Shown here piece after piece: positions 37,144-49,116 of a DNA stretch of 64,000 nucleotides (positions are counted from its first letter, which is position 1; every line of letters starts with the position of its first letter). Both the position numbers and the translations under genes were made by a program. This stretch comes from Paramacrobiotus metropolitanus (Eukaryota > Tardigrada > Eutardigrada > Parachela > Macrobiotidae). The DNA lies in NCBI RefSeq assembly GCF_019649055.1, contig NW_026570233.1, forward strand, positions 124,001 to 188,000. Direction: 5' to 3'. Below the pieces are notes generated by a model, which saw nothing but the letters and a program-made list of their open reading frames with translations, was not told the origin of the DNA and did not search any database.

Positions 37144-38537
37144 TCACTAGTGCTGGACCAAAATTCTTGATAAAATGTAAATAAGTGTGGGGGTTTACGG
37201 AATGCTTTAAATTTCGTTAACAGATGTAGAAGATTGACGGTTTTCAGTGCGTTAACTTTAACTTTTTCAAGTTTACTGCCTATGTACCAGTCTGTGAGAT
37301 ACGTCAGAGCATGAAATCTGATTGTATCCTGTTGTTTGTTTGCTACAGATTCTGATGGCTTATACTCCATGCTTTTATTTGGAACACGATCTTTTGCTGT
37401 CGGAAAAATGCGACTCCCGGAAGATAAAATGTAACTTTAGGCAGGTGTCGTGTTTCCGGTTGCATACCGCTTTAAGTACCATGCTTACCATGGTTTGATT
37501 CCTCTCTCCCGGTAGCAGCGTGTATTGTATAAGGCATACTTTATCAGTGGTATCACCGATCACGTATCGTAGATGCTTATAATTTGTATAGTTGTACACT
37601 TGCTGTTGTGCAGAGTAACAGCGTTTGCGGTTCCGTACTGCAAAGCGCCAACTTTATCCAATGATAAAACACCTCTTTGAAAATCTGACGCTGAAATATT
37701 TGTTATAAGCCGGTTACAGTGCGCATTTAATAACCTGATCCGCGGTAGGCTATTGTTCGCCTGTCAAGTTGCTGGAAGCGCTTTATACTCGTGTAGAAAG
37801 CGATTATTGAAGTGAACGTTTCTTGGCAGTTATTATTGTACGTTTCTTCATAAGCATGTACGTGCATTTAATAGAAATTCTGTTTAACCAGGAATATTCA
37901 GTGTGTTCTGTATAAATAGTTCGGAATTTCCACAAAAAAATCACCAGCAGCTAATTATATCCCGAAAATTCCTTTTTCCTGTTTTTCCGTACTGTGCATT
38001 GTGCTTGACAAAGGCTTTTGACTCTAGTGCCAAAATGGTGTACTATAGCGTAGTTTATTTCCGCTTCCGGTTAGGTTGAGCGGGACAATTCAGTTAATTC
38101 AGTAGGCAGGGCCACGGTTTCGCGGTAATCTTGCACGTCAAACGCTTTTGCTTCCATTGTTTTAAACCGGTTCCCATCAAAGCTGTTGCAAAACTATGGT
38201 ATGCACTATGTTGGAATTCATAATTATCATATCGTTAATACCTTTCCATACTGTAATCCATCTTTTTATATCGTACTTGCACGTGTTGAGCCCCGAGGAA
38301 ACTGTGAAACATGCATAGCTGCTACAATACACCCTGTTTCATACCGCATATTTCACAGATTTAGCTTCGACCACAGGATAATCGCTACGCAATATATGAT
38401 TATATATTGCTTACGTCACGTTTAAAAATTTTAATTAATCAGTCACGTTTAAAAAATTTAATTCTGCCAAGCAATCCACTTTACATTGGGTACATTGGGC
38501 ACGGTTTTAAGTAATAAAGTCTGCTCTGATCACTGAA
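37144..38537. other. Intergenic, no gene recognised
   Basis: 1.4 kb between divergently transcribed genes. No exon supported. Confidence 0.5.
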
Positions 38538-41170
38538 ATGGTGATACTCACGGCTTCGGCAGTCGGCTCGGCTGTAGTTTTTGCAAGTGTGATTAAACGA
38601 CCCCTGCTGACGTTGGTATCTGCAAAGACATTAAAAATAATTACCGCCATGATCGCCAACGAAGAGAATTTTTCCCGAAAAGAACAAGAAGCCTTGATCG
38701 AAATGTTCTTCGCCAGAAACCATAACTTTATTTTACTAAAAGTGCAGAAAGCCATGGATCAAGCAGTGGCCCAGCTGGAAAACCAAATAAAAAGCGAAGC
38801 AGCGGAGTTACGCACTTGTGTCAAATTTGAGAAATTCGACCAGCAAGTAAACATTCTGCGGGAGAAAATGCGGCAACACCTGCAGAGTAAAGACGGACAC
38901 GCGTCATTTCGGCGAAAGGAATTTCTTGATGCCTGCGCCGCTAACTGTCCCGGTGTTTTACTGGCACAACTCCATGCCGCAATCATACCCCACAATCCTT
39001 TGCAAGGAAATCTCCTGCGCGACATTATAGAAGCATTCGATTTTCCGGTTAGTGTTATTTTTTACATCGTTAAACAATTGACGTAGGATGACTACGAGGA
39101 GGATTATAGCAAGTACTTACTATAGTGTGAGGAGGACTGGTAACCTACCGTTTGACGTCATCGCTCTCGCATACACGGGAGGGCGGCTGCCATGGTGACA
39201 GATGCGTGTTTTTTACGGTTTTTGTCAGTTTTCTCAGCATATTTCTTTTCTCTTCTATTTCTAGCCCCTCATGTTTGGGTTTCTAAATTCAATATGATCT
39301 GTTAAAATATCAGAAAGCTTTAGAGGAGAAAGGAACTGAGAATATCTTTAAAAAGGGACAATAAAATCTGTGGGCCTATGGTAAGCAATAGCACACCAGT
39401 GCATTCTGTATGCGACAGTGATGACGTAGTCGACCGTTGCAGAGTCGCTTGAAGCGACTCGCTTCCCAGTCCTCTACCTATAGTAAGTTCTTGATTATAG
39501 TTAAGTCGGTAGTGGTAGCGCGTAGCTGCTGCGAGTTACGGTAAACTGAACACCATTTCTGTAAGCTATTGACGTAATAGTCAACCGTGGATGGCTGCAT
39601 TTCCAACAACTGAGCAACAGTCAGCCGTGGGGGTTGCAATCCTTACTTACCAACCGCAGCTTTTGGTTTGTGCAACCATCCACGGTTGGCAGTTACGTCA
39701 ACAGTTTACGGAAATGGTGTTGTTACTAGTAACTCGCAGCAGCTATGCGCTACCGACTCAACTATAAGTAATCCTCCTCGTATGGATGCAAAGGCGCAAG
39801 CAAAATCGTCAGGGTCCTCTATTTAAAAAACTCATGAAACCGGTTTTTTTCTGAACAGCAATGTTGCGCTGCAGTCTCACATGTACAATCTGCTTTATAT
39901 GCGGGTTCACACTTAAATACATCATTTTTTTGCGAGTTCTGCGGTTATAATATAATATATCTCACCATCACAGTAAGCTGAAAATAAATAAGTTCATAGT
40001 TGGTTAAAAGTATTTTACGAGGAGCTTTTGTATTTTTAGCGTTATGAACCCTGTTCCGGTTACATCATGCTGTGCGCTTTCACGGCCATCTATTGTCGAC
40101 TAACGTACCTGTCACTCACGGTTGTCGACCCAGAGAATGCACAACGACTTCCGCCACAATCCGTACTTGATGATATTTGCCGCGAGAAAGAAGAGATGAC
40201 ACAGAAGATCTCGGAAATCGCTAAGGCTCTCACTGACCACCGGGTACACGCGCAGTCCAAGATCTTCCGCCACCCTTTCGCTGCGACTTCCACACCGTCT
40301 ACCCTGCAGGAGCTAATCGAAGGTCATCTGCGACTGAATTTGTTTCTTGGCGTACCCAGTAGCGCTAATCATGGACTGGCCAAGCGGATCGGACAGGAGC
40401 TGGAAGGAAAATTCCCATGGTACTCATGGACGGTCATTATAGCGGAAGATTCCCAAGCGCGCCCCACCACCATAACATTCTCGGATCATTTTAAAAACGA
40501 TTTCTTCTTTCTTAATTCGGTAGTGCATAAGCTGGTAAATTTGGATTCAGCCACAGCTAACGATTCCGAAACCACGATATTTTCCGAAGGAAACCGGTAT
40601 GTATTTCACGAGACAGGCAATAAATTGTCTTGCACTTATTTGCTTTATTACGAATTTCTTTAGAGAATGTTTCACCACAATCTGTTTGAATGATGCAGGT
40701 TCGGTTTAATCTCGTGCCGGAATAAGGTTGACATCGGGTATAGATCGTACGCACGTCGAATCAACGTATTTTGGTGTCCACCGGACGCGGTGAAAACTCT
40801 GTCGCAAGAGGAATATGATTTGGTAAAAGAAGCGGCCAACCTAAAGTACCTGCCGAACTGTCCAGTCAAGCGTATTTGCAACCATACGGCTACTCCAGAA
40901 AACGCAGCTCAGGTCATTCTGGAGAATGCGCTTCGGGCGTGTAAAAGCGAGTATGTAATGTTTCTTACACTTAGTAAAAGAAACAGCAAAGAGGATGTTG
41001 GAATCTACCCGAGAGCCCACACGGATCGTTCGGACAATCCTACATCATGGCCGTTTTGTATGAAAGATAACAAGGGAAGACATCTGTTCTTGTGGATAGC
41101 AGATGGTAGGATCAGAATGTATTTATACGCTTTACGCAGTTCTTCGCATCACGATACACTGATCTGTTAA
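38538..41170 (+). CDS. Unrecognised 512-residue protein, three exons
   Basis: Exons 38538..39047 (phase 0), 40040..40596 (phase 2) and 40699..41170 sum to exactly 513 codons with GT-AG introns. The N-terminal third is helical and hydrophobic at its start (ILTASAVGSAVVFASV), then charged helices with KFEKFDQQVN. A second hydrophobic helix (YIMLCAFTAIYC) is followed by a heptad-like stretch (EKEEMTQKISEIAKAL) near residue 220. The C-terminal half looks like mixed alpha/beta with several Cys. The helix, hydrophobic hairpin, helix arrangement recalls rapunzel-like and other helical membrane-associated proteins, but this is only a topology analogy and I do not recognise the family. Intron 1 contains a foldback element. 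Confidence 0.55.
39093..39782. mobile_element. Nested foldback element with TACGAGGA termini
   Basis: About 690 bp bounded by the 14-bp inverted repeat TACGAGGAGGATTA. Inside, 39110-39139 pairs with 39465-39492, and 39495-39597 pairs with 39673-39768, so it contains hairpins within hairpins. It lies wholly in intron 1 of the gene starting at 38538. No coding capacity. Confidence 0.8.
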
Positions 41171-41804
41171 TCGTGAATCGGGTAAATTTGATTCTTTCCT
41201 TTCCAGCAACACCACACAGTAAAGCGCTTTTCGCTCGACGAAACTTTCCAACACTTGTGGACGGGCTGAAAAGTAGCTGGGATTTTGGCGTCGCTCCTTG
41301 GTAGGCTGGTCATTCTGTGGGGACATTCGATTTTGGTAGTAGAATACCATTGTAAAGGGTTTATTCTTTGTACTGTAACCAGCTACTATAGTCAGTAAAT
41401 GCAGTGGGCGCCAATTGTGTTATCACATTAATCACAGCTGAATCAACCTTAAGGACTTGGTAGCCAACTCAACTCGCTCTCTTGTTTTGGGGAGCTGTTT
41501 GTTTTGTGATACTACTGTAAATCTTTTTAATCTGTTTCGTTAATACACACATCTACAAGTTTTTTGAAACTTTGAGTAAACGTAGTTGCTCTAACTCGCG
41601 ATGGATGCGCTACCAACTCAGTTAAGTGCCTCCTCGCTTTGTTGAATTCACGTTCCGGTTCCCTTTTGCTGTAGTATGCGTACCGGTACAGTAGCATATC
41701 AACATCATGTGAGTGTACTCTGTAATCTGTATTGTACATAAAAATATAATGCGCTGTGTTAACCTTAGCTGCAAGAACAAAGACTGATCGGACAATAGTG
41801 CTGA
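41171..41804. other. Intergenic with a degenerate foldback end
   Basis: Positions about 41583-41640 resemble the right end of the element at 39093-39782 (CTCGCGATGGATGCGCTACC, then CTCAGTTAAGTGCCTCCTCG). No second end was found. Confidence 0.4.
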
Positions 41805-43210
41805 ATGTACTTATGTACAGATACGCATGTTTTTAGCACGGCTGTTACGCTGGATTCAGCCAAGATCGAGGACGAACTGACTGATCAACTGTTTTTAAAA
41901 ACAAACGACTGGAGTAATCAGGCGCACCCATCAGCGGAAGTTCTCGAAACAACGAAAAAGTGCAGTCTTCAGTTGCTTCCACAAGAAAAATTAGGAAAAA
42001 CGGAAGAGTGGATTGCCCAGAAGCTTCCAAAAGAAGAAAAACCCGAAAAAACGGAAGAATGCATTGCCCAGTTACTTCCAAAAGAAGAAAAACCAGGGGA
42101 AACAATTAAAAGCCATCAAACGGTCCGGCGGCTCGTTACGTCGTATGAACATTTCCTGAACCGGACATATGGTTCCAGTGGGAGTGGAATTCAAGATGAC
42201 TGTGTATTAGCATCCCTTGTGCCTCGTGAGCGAGGAGCAGGTGCGTACACTTGATAGCTTTCAAGGAAAGCGCTTTATAAATACAAAGAAAAAGGCACCA
42301 CATGACCTTTTTACAATTTGATCTCGTTCATATGATAACCCGAGGGAAATCTAATGACGCTTTATTCTCATTTTAATTTACTGCTTTGGTATACTTCAGT
42401 TCCGCTTGCTAACCGATCATTTGCAGTTTATAATTACAGTTCAGGAAACTGATCACCCAATACGAGGACATTTGGGTGCTGTGAACATACCCTGCACGAT
42501 TAGGCTGCGATGAACAGCCGGCTAAATTTATAGCCGTTTGCATTCAGACTGTGATAACAGTAGCGTTGCGAGCTACGGCTAACCAGCTGTTCATCGCAGC
42601 CTAATCGTGCAGGGTATGTTCACAGCACCCAAATGTCCTCGTACACGATCGTAGATCAGCAGGTATGAAGCGTCACAGAGCGGCGGCTTGCGATCTGTTA
42701 GCTGACTTGCATGTTTTACTGTGCGTTCCAGCTAACCGAGTACCAACCGTCCCTGTGACGTGTTGCACATCTGTTGATCCGATAGCGCGTGTTGAGAATC
42801 TTCTGAACCGTAAACTGTGCTTAGTGTGCTAGTGACAAATTTGCGAGCGGAACTGAAATTTAGACTTTGACACAGGAGACATGAGACCTTATTCGATTTG
42901 GTGCGATTTGGAACCCAGCGCAGTGTCGGCTCCGGATGTAGTAACTGGACATGCGGAAAGAAGAAACAATGGTGACCCCAACATGGCAGACAGCAAAATA
43001 ATTAGCAAGGCGCAGTTGCACGCAGAGGCTCAACGAAAGCTGAAGCAACTGGAGACAGAAGAAAAGCGCTTAAAAGTGGAAAAATTGCGAATCGGCGCTG
43101 AGAAACTAAGATGGTCCGCTATACTGGATATATTGGAGATGTCCAAAGAGCAGCTGAATCCAGGGTATGGAACCAACGGTGGCATTGAAGACGAAGGAGT
43201 GATAAGTTGA
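41805..43210 (+). CDS. Coiled-coil protein with short tandem repeats, two-exon model
   Basis: Exon 41805..42240 (donor GTGCGT, phase 1) and exon 42864..43210 (acceptor AAATTTAG, phase 1) sum to 261 codons. The first exon has three imperfect repeats of about 20 residues around QLLPQEK, QKLPKEEKPEKTEE and QLLPKEEKPGET. The second has a strongly charged helix of about 45 residues (KLKQLETEEKRLKVEKLR) predicted to form a coiled coil, like the C-terminal tails of Myb/SANT-type nuclear proteins. The joining is supported only by matching phases. The second exon also has its own ATG at 42881 and could be a separate 109-codon gene. The intron contains a short perfect foldback element. Confidence 0.4.
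42461..42643. mobile_element. Short foldback MITE with perfect 58-bp arms
   Basis: The left arm 42461-42518 and right arm 42586-42643 are exact complements, beginning TACGAGGACATTTGGGTG. The loop is 67 bp. The identical arms suggest recent insertion or gene conversion. The TACGAGGA terminus is shared with the element at 39093-39782. It lies in the predicted intron between 42240 and 42864. Confidence 0.9.
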
Positions 43211-43570
43211 CATCTATGACCAATTTTGAAAAAACAGCTGTGTTACACAACTACTATACAATTACATGTCGTATCATTTCACTAGCACAAAAAATGATTC
43301 ACAGTGATGATGATTAATGATTCTTCACAATGACTGCAAATTTGCACAGATGCGCTTTTTCTGGAGGCAGTGACAAAGAGAACAAAAAATTGTAGCGAAG
43401 CTTACAGAAAACTCCGCGCTATGCATCTCTAACTGGAAATTATCTCTCGAACTGGCAGTTTATTGCTCAAGATATATAATACGATGCAAAATATGGGTAA
43501 AATGTAAGATATATTTTAATAATTTGTTCAAACGTTTTAATGATTAAAATCGCATAAAATGCTTTTTCTA
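43211..43570. other. Intergenic spacer
   Basis: AT-rich, nothing recognised. Confidence 0.5.
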
Positions 43571-44272
43571 ACCAAGGCACATTTTCCCCCTCCAAATTCA
43601 AAAAATTCTCATATTTTGTAAAATGGTAATGTACGTAATGGTAATGTATGCTTAAAAAAATATTTTTAGCTGCCATCGTCAAGGTGGTGTGGCCAGACAA
43701 CAATTAAAAGTTTGCATACTGTCACATAGTACTGTGAAATGCAGTGCAGTACAAGTTATTCGTAATTATTATGTTAACTTTTTCCTGCAGCACCGTGGAC
43801 TTTTGCAGCTGTCCGCTGTCGTGAAATGATGTAAAAAAGACGGCTCGCGCCATTGCTGCCTGAGTACACATTTTCGAAAATTTTTCATCGATTTGTGCTG
43901 TAAACAATAATTTGTGCAAAAAACTTTTTTCTGCTACTAAACAGATATGTGCTGTGCTTCATAACAAATTTTCAAAAATGTGCACAGGCACGAGCCGACG
44001 CACGTGGGCTTCTTTTACATCATTTCACGACAGCGGACAGCTGCACAAGTCCACGGTGCTGCAGGAAGAAGTTAACATAATAATTACGAATAACTTGTAC
44101 TGCACTGCATTACACAGTATGTGATAGTAAGCAAACTTTTAATTGTTTGTCTGGCCACGCCCCCTTGACGATGGCAGCTGAAAATATTTTTAAAGCATAG
44201 TGCAATAGTACACTACCATTTTACAAAACACGAGAATTTTTTGAATTTGGAGGGGGAAAAATGTCCCCTGGT
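43571..44272. mobile_element. Foldback element with arms of about 330 bp
   Basis: Left arm about 43571-43904, right arm about 43943-44272. Landmarks complementary between arms include TTCCCCCTCCAAATTCAAAA, AGCTGCCATCGTCAAGG, CAGCACCGTGGACTT and GCTGTCGTGAAATGATGTAA. Short open frames on both strands are by-products of the symmetry. No transposase. Confidence 0.88.
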
Positions 44273-44906
44273 AAGTAGCCGTAAAGAATGTTGCTTATGA
44301 TGACACATACACGGAATAAGCACTTAAATGTAATTTGTATTGGAGACGGGGAGCGTTTTGTTGCTAGCCTGCTTCAGGCCATCTGGACGGGATCTGACAC
44401 AAAAATATTAAGTTCAACGAAATAAATGCGCTTTAAAATTTACGCGACGGAGAATAGGGATGTAACCATACCATCAGATAGGTTAATTAGACTGCGTAAT
44501 CTACCAGTCATGTCATCCATAGTAATCCTTGCTGCAAATTAACTGCAGAAACAGCAGAAATGTTGAGCATGTTTGATAACCGGCGAAATGCGAATGTGGT
44601 GCTTTAACTCATCGAAGTCTGGCCCCTTTGCACAATATCACTGACAATCACCAAGGGATTGCCCCACACAGGAATACAATTGAGCTGCAGGTTATCTAAA
44701 GGCAAAGTGAATAAACCGATACTTCAGGATACATTGGACCGGGAACCCTGTTCCCAGCCTACAAACGCTTAAATTACAAAGTTTCAATCGGTCCTTGCAT
44801 TTACAGCTGGGAAACCTTTCACGAAGGTTACTTTATTCAGTGACTGTGCGTGGCTTTGTACAACTCTACTCGTACGATAGATAAATCAGGCATTTAGCGG
44901 AGCAGA
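44273..44906. other. Intergenic, no gene recognised
   Basis: Upstream of receptor 10. Nothing recognised. Confidence 0.5.
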
Positions 44907-46599
44907 ATGCCAGAAACAAAATTAAGGATGAACGGAAGCAATAAACTTTCTCTGACTTTTTTTGCCAATCGCGTGGAGACCGTACCAGGAAGAGAAAATG
45001 GTGGCGAGAACCCAACAGTTTTGGAGTTAAAGATACTAGTCCGTTGTTTACTACGCTTCTTGGGAATCTCACAGTCAGAGCAACAGAACCCGCTGCATGG
45101 TTGTGTGTTCCGACTACTGCAGATTGTCGTTTTCTGCAGTTCCTCTGTAATTACCACCTTCTACATGATCTCGATGGGTGTTACGCTAAAGGAGCTGCAA
45201 GGTAAAGATCTGGAACTGGGTGATGTGCTACGCACCGCTTTTTTACTCTTACAACCGGCACGTAGCTGCCTGTTAATTATAGCGTTACTTGCTGGGAAAA
45301 AGCATATGCACAGCATAGAGACCAGCGTGAATGCGGTTCTGGATTTCCAGCTTTTGGAAGCGCAACCGGAGCATGGTATTCGATTTACTGTGAAACGAGC
45401 ATTTGCTGTTATCATCACGGTTATTATGGGGTTTGTTTTGTGGGACTTTTTTACATGGCTAGGTATGGATGATGTCCATTACAGTCTTTTAGAATTAACC
45501 AATGCTACAAGTCCAACATTCGAAACAATGGGCATCAGTCTGGTGCGATGGAAATTCTATCTTGTATGGCTCGCATTAGGCTTGACATCGTTTGCTTACT
45601 CCATTGTCATTCAGTCCTTAGTCATTGTTTTGTGCCATGTTCTGAAGAAAGGTCAAGAAAAGTATAATCATCAGCTGTGTTCCTTACACTTGTCTAACAA
45701 CGTTTCGACGCTCAGCGTAAAACTAGCGGCATTGTTACAATTCCGTGACGTATTGCTGAACCTGTCTGACAACATCAGCACATCATTGCGATTTGTTGTG
45801 ACTACTGCTTATTTATTCGATGCTGCTCTCATGCTGATCAACGCTTATACATCCAACATTCTGTCTGTCCAGCCCAAATATACGCTGTTAGCCGGCGGGG
45901 CCGTGAACGGGTTTCTGCTTATTATTTTCTGCTATCCGATTGTGAAGTTGGACTTGTTGGTGAGATCCATAAAATAATTTATAAACACAGACTTCCCCTT
46001 TTAAATGTCTGTATAACAGCAACAGTTCTAACTAGAATTGGCAATTTCATCAGTTACTGTTACAAGATGTATTTTCATCCGTTTAAAGGAGAGAAAATCA
46101 CGGAACATTTTTATTTATTTTTGTTACCTCATAAAGAATGTTCCTAATTACAGGAATCCGAAACTAAGATGTTGCTATATAAATCCATTCAGATCAACAG
46201 ACGTTTGATTTTGAAACATGAAGTAAGGCCGTCTCAAATTTAGTGCCACTGCTTCGCAAACACAGAAATATCACTGTATTGAACCAAAGAAGCAGTTTCT
46301 CTGTTAGTGTCATCCACCTCGTGAGCATACCGGAAATGAAGAAACGTTTGTTTTCGATACTATAGAACTCCGAAATCGATCGGCTGATAGGAATGCTAGA
46401 AAAGCACCACAAACTGAGGCTAGGATTTTCTGGAGATCTCAACATTACCGGATCGCTTATGGTCAAGGTACCTACCGGTGCATAAGTTAAGCCATAATTT
46501 AGCTCTAACTCTCAAGTTTAAGCGGTGTGTCCTTTGCAGACGTTTGCTTTGATTGCGTCGGTACTGATTCTAGCAAGAGAATTCCTAAGAAGACAATGA
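44907..46599 (+). CDS. Gustatory-receptor-like chemoreceptor 10 (divergent), four exons
   Basis: Exons 44907..45959, 46154..46222 (23 codons), 46366..46467 (34 codons instead of 37), 46540..46599; 427 residues. Introns are phase 0 and there are no frame breaks. Motifs: QPARSCLLII, SLVRWKFYLVW, the divergent exon 3 ending LNITGSLMVK, and a short last exon TFALIASVLILAREF that ends about 15 residues earlier than in paralogues. The ANE motif reads ARE. It is the most diverged member and lies apart from the main cluster. Confidence 0.8.
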
Positions 46600-47499
46600 A
46601 ACCGGAGCAACAAAAATTTAGAAAGCAACGAAAAGATTGCAGCTGTTTATCATTGGTTGGTTTCTCCGTTAAATTATTGCTGTCAATCTGCTTAGTGACA
46701 CTGTGGACTTATTTACGTATTTTCCGGGTCACATCACATTACCGAACGATAAAAACAGCTGCCCAAGCTTGACAGCTGCTGAATCTGTTGCTGATTCATA
46801 GAAGGATTTAACATTTTTTGCGTTTCTCCAGTGATTTCACCGTAAGCGCCGCATTAGTTTTAAAATACCCAAATCATCTACTTCTATGACGTTTGATGAT
46901 GAATTATTTACTGCACCGGATTTAGAGGCTATGACGGATTGTGTTTGAAGTAACACAGTGCAGAGCTGTTGTACTGCATTGAACTTTTACGATCTGGGCG
47001 TAAAACGGATGCGGTTGCCAAGGTTTACCTTGGTTTAATTGGTTTTGTGCAGGAACAGGTGCCACTCATGCCCCCATACAAGTGTAAATACGAGCTACCA
47101 AACAATGATAGATTGCTAAAATTCGAGTTTCCAGACCAGATCACATTACATAAGCTGAAAGAGACGCCGAGCAATCGAAAGTGTCCTTTAAACACGCATT
47201 CCAGTAAGCGCTTTCTCTTGCATTCCTAATAGTAGAGTATACGTGCATTTAAATCGATTTGTTCCCGGAACCGGCATGAAATGCCGCGTGTATCGTATTT
47301 GCTGAACGTGACCTGCACTGCAGAAATTTTCCAAAAGTGTCGAAGCATTTATTTTGACTTTTGAGCCTAAAATAACTCGAGTACAATACAACTGTCTTGG
47401 TAATTTTATCAGCAGTTTGTGCTGTACTTTCTTGGTTGGCAAATTCCTTAGAGTCAGCATACGTGTGCAGAACCAGTCAGATAAAGTCTCGTCATTAAG
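46600..47499. other. Intergenic with two doubtful coding segments
   Basis: An ATG at 46596, overlapping the stop of receptor 10 by two bases, opens a 58-codon frame with a basic N terminus and one membrane segment. At 47051-47206 there is an exon-like open segment with an acceptor TTTTGTGCAG and donor GTAAGC. They could belong to one type II membrane protein, but no complete model could be built. Confidence 0.25.
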
Positions 47500-48559
47500 A
47501 TGCTAGAAACAATTATAAATCACACGTCTTTCTTCTCAAATTCTACGTCAACCGATCCGGATTCCATTCCATACGGCTTTGTAACGGTGGTTTCAGCTAT
47601 CTGTGTCGGCACGATTGCTTACAACCTTTTATTCATTTCGGCGTTCATACGGGACCCGGCAGTGCGAAATCCCTTTACGTATTATTTACTAAATGTCTCC
47701 TTATGTGATCTTGGCTTGGCCGTCTTCAGTATGCCGGGTTTTGTGTGGTTTACCTTGTCTCCTTGGTCCTGTGCGGCGTACTGTCCATACTATAATTTTA
47801 TCGATAAGCACCTTTTGACCGGCACCGGCTACGCAGTGATGCTAATCAGCATTGACAGGCTGCTGTCATTGTTTGCCCCGGTTTTTTACCGGAGGGTTCG
47901 ATCGGTAAAGACCACATGCGCGGCTTGCGCTCTAATGTGGTTGTTACTGTTTGCTCTAGTCGCTCCATATATTATCATGGATTCTGTTTTCTATAATCCC
48001 ATGACACTACCGTGTTCGATTAATTTTGGGGCACAGCGAGTGTATTCTTTGATCATGGAAATTTTGCCTATGATATGCCACCGATATTTGTGTTGTGCAG
48101 CTATGTGTTGATATTCTATCAGCTTTGTCAGCGTTCATTCAGAAGACATTCTACCATCAGGAAGATACGTCCAGGTAATTTTGATGCGGCTTGCAAAATT
48201 TAATTTTCTTTCGTAGAAATTTTCGAAATAACATTTTACAAAAACAGGGTGCTACTTGTTTAGATATGTCAAAGAAAAGAGACAGTCAACTTCTGACCCG
48301 TCCTGACGCTGAGAACACCGGTAGCAACGAGGGAAAGATTTACAGGTTATTCGCGCTTTTGGCGCTGTGTGTATTGGTGTGCTTTATTCCGGCGATGGTC
48401 TACTACTTGATTGTGGACTTCACAGACTACTGGAACGACACAATTTTTGCTGTGGTGGTGTGCTTGCAATACGGAAGTTGTGTGCTGAATCCTCTGATTT
48501 ATCACTCCAGTTTACCAGGAATCCAGAGAGCCATTAAGAATATATTAAGCTGCTGGTAA
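47500..48559 (+). CDS. Rhodopsin-class GPCR, two exons, one frame break
   Basis: Exons 47500..48174 and 48264..48559 (phase 1, GT-AG). The N terminus has N-glycosylation sequons (NHT, NST). TM2 contains LCDLGLAVFSMPG, the end of TM3 reads IDRLLSLFAPVF (DRL for DRY), TM6 has CFIPAMVYY and TM7 has the canonical NPLIY. Near 48061-48066 (ATTTTG) the frame changes in TM5; one extra T would restore continuity and make the total 324 codons. The canonical NPLIY and acidic DRL make this the most ordinary GPCR in the window. The ligand is unknown. Confidence 0.72.
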
Positions 48560-49116
48560 ATTCGCAGCTGCTAGTTGGCAAAAGTCAAGTTTTGTTAATA
48601 AAGACTCGTTTAATAAAGATACGTGTTCAAGTTGATAGGACAAAATCAACTTTTGCTACATGACCACCTTTGTCGAAATGCTGTAGTAATTAAATAGTTT
48701 AGCATTTGAAGCAAATACAAGCGAGGCTGATGTGTTTAATACCTAAAAATACTTCATAGCGCTGCGCTTGCAAGCATTTAAGCGAGAGATATACGACGCA
48801 TATGCATAACCTACCCAAATCATATGCACTGCCAAAGCCTAATTGTATACTTCAAAGTATCTATTAGGCAGATGCAGTTACTGGCAATTTATTTAATATA
48901 TTGTGGTTTTTTTAATGTCGTTCTATGGTTTTTCGTTAAGTTCGTGCATGTGAGCAAATTAATGGAAACAGCAAGCGTAGAAAGTCTAAGTCATAGAAAG
49001 TTCACAAATTTGTACGCAACTAACAAAAACTGCAATAAATAAAGTTCAAAGATATAATGAACCGATTCTCGGCTATTATCAATCGAAAAACAGAAACTGG
49101 TACCGCGGAGAATCGA
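48560..49116. other. Intergenic spacer
   Basis: A 72-codon frame at 48824-49042 has a hydrophobic stretch but no other support. Confidence 0.45.

Noticed and set aside
43722-44124. Two similar small proteins on opposite strands
   Set aside because: They are mirror images created by the foldback arms at 43571-44272.
46596-46772. 58-codon frame with one membrane segment overlapping the stop of receptor 10
   Set aside because: No continuation exon with matching phase could be found, and the ATGA overlap is probably chance.
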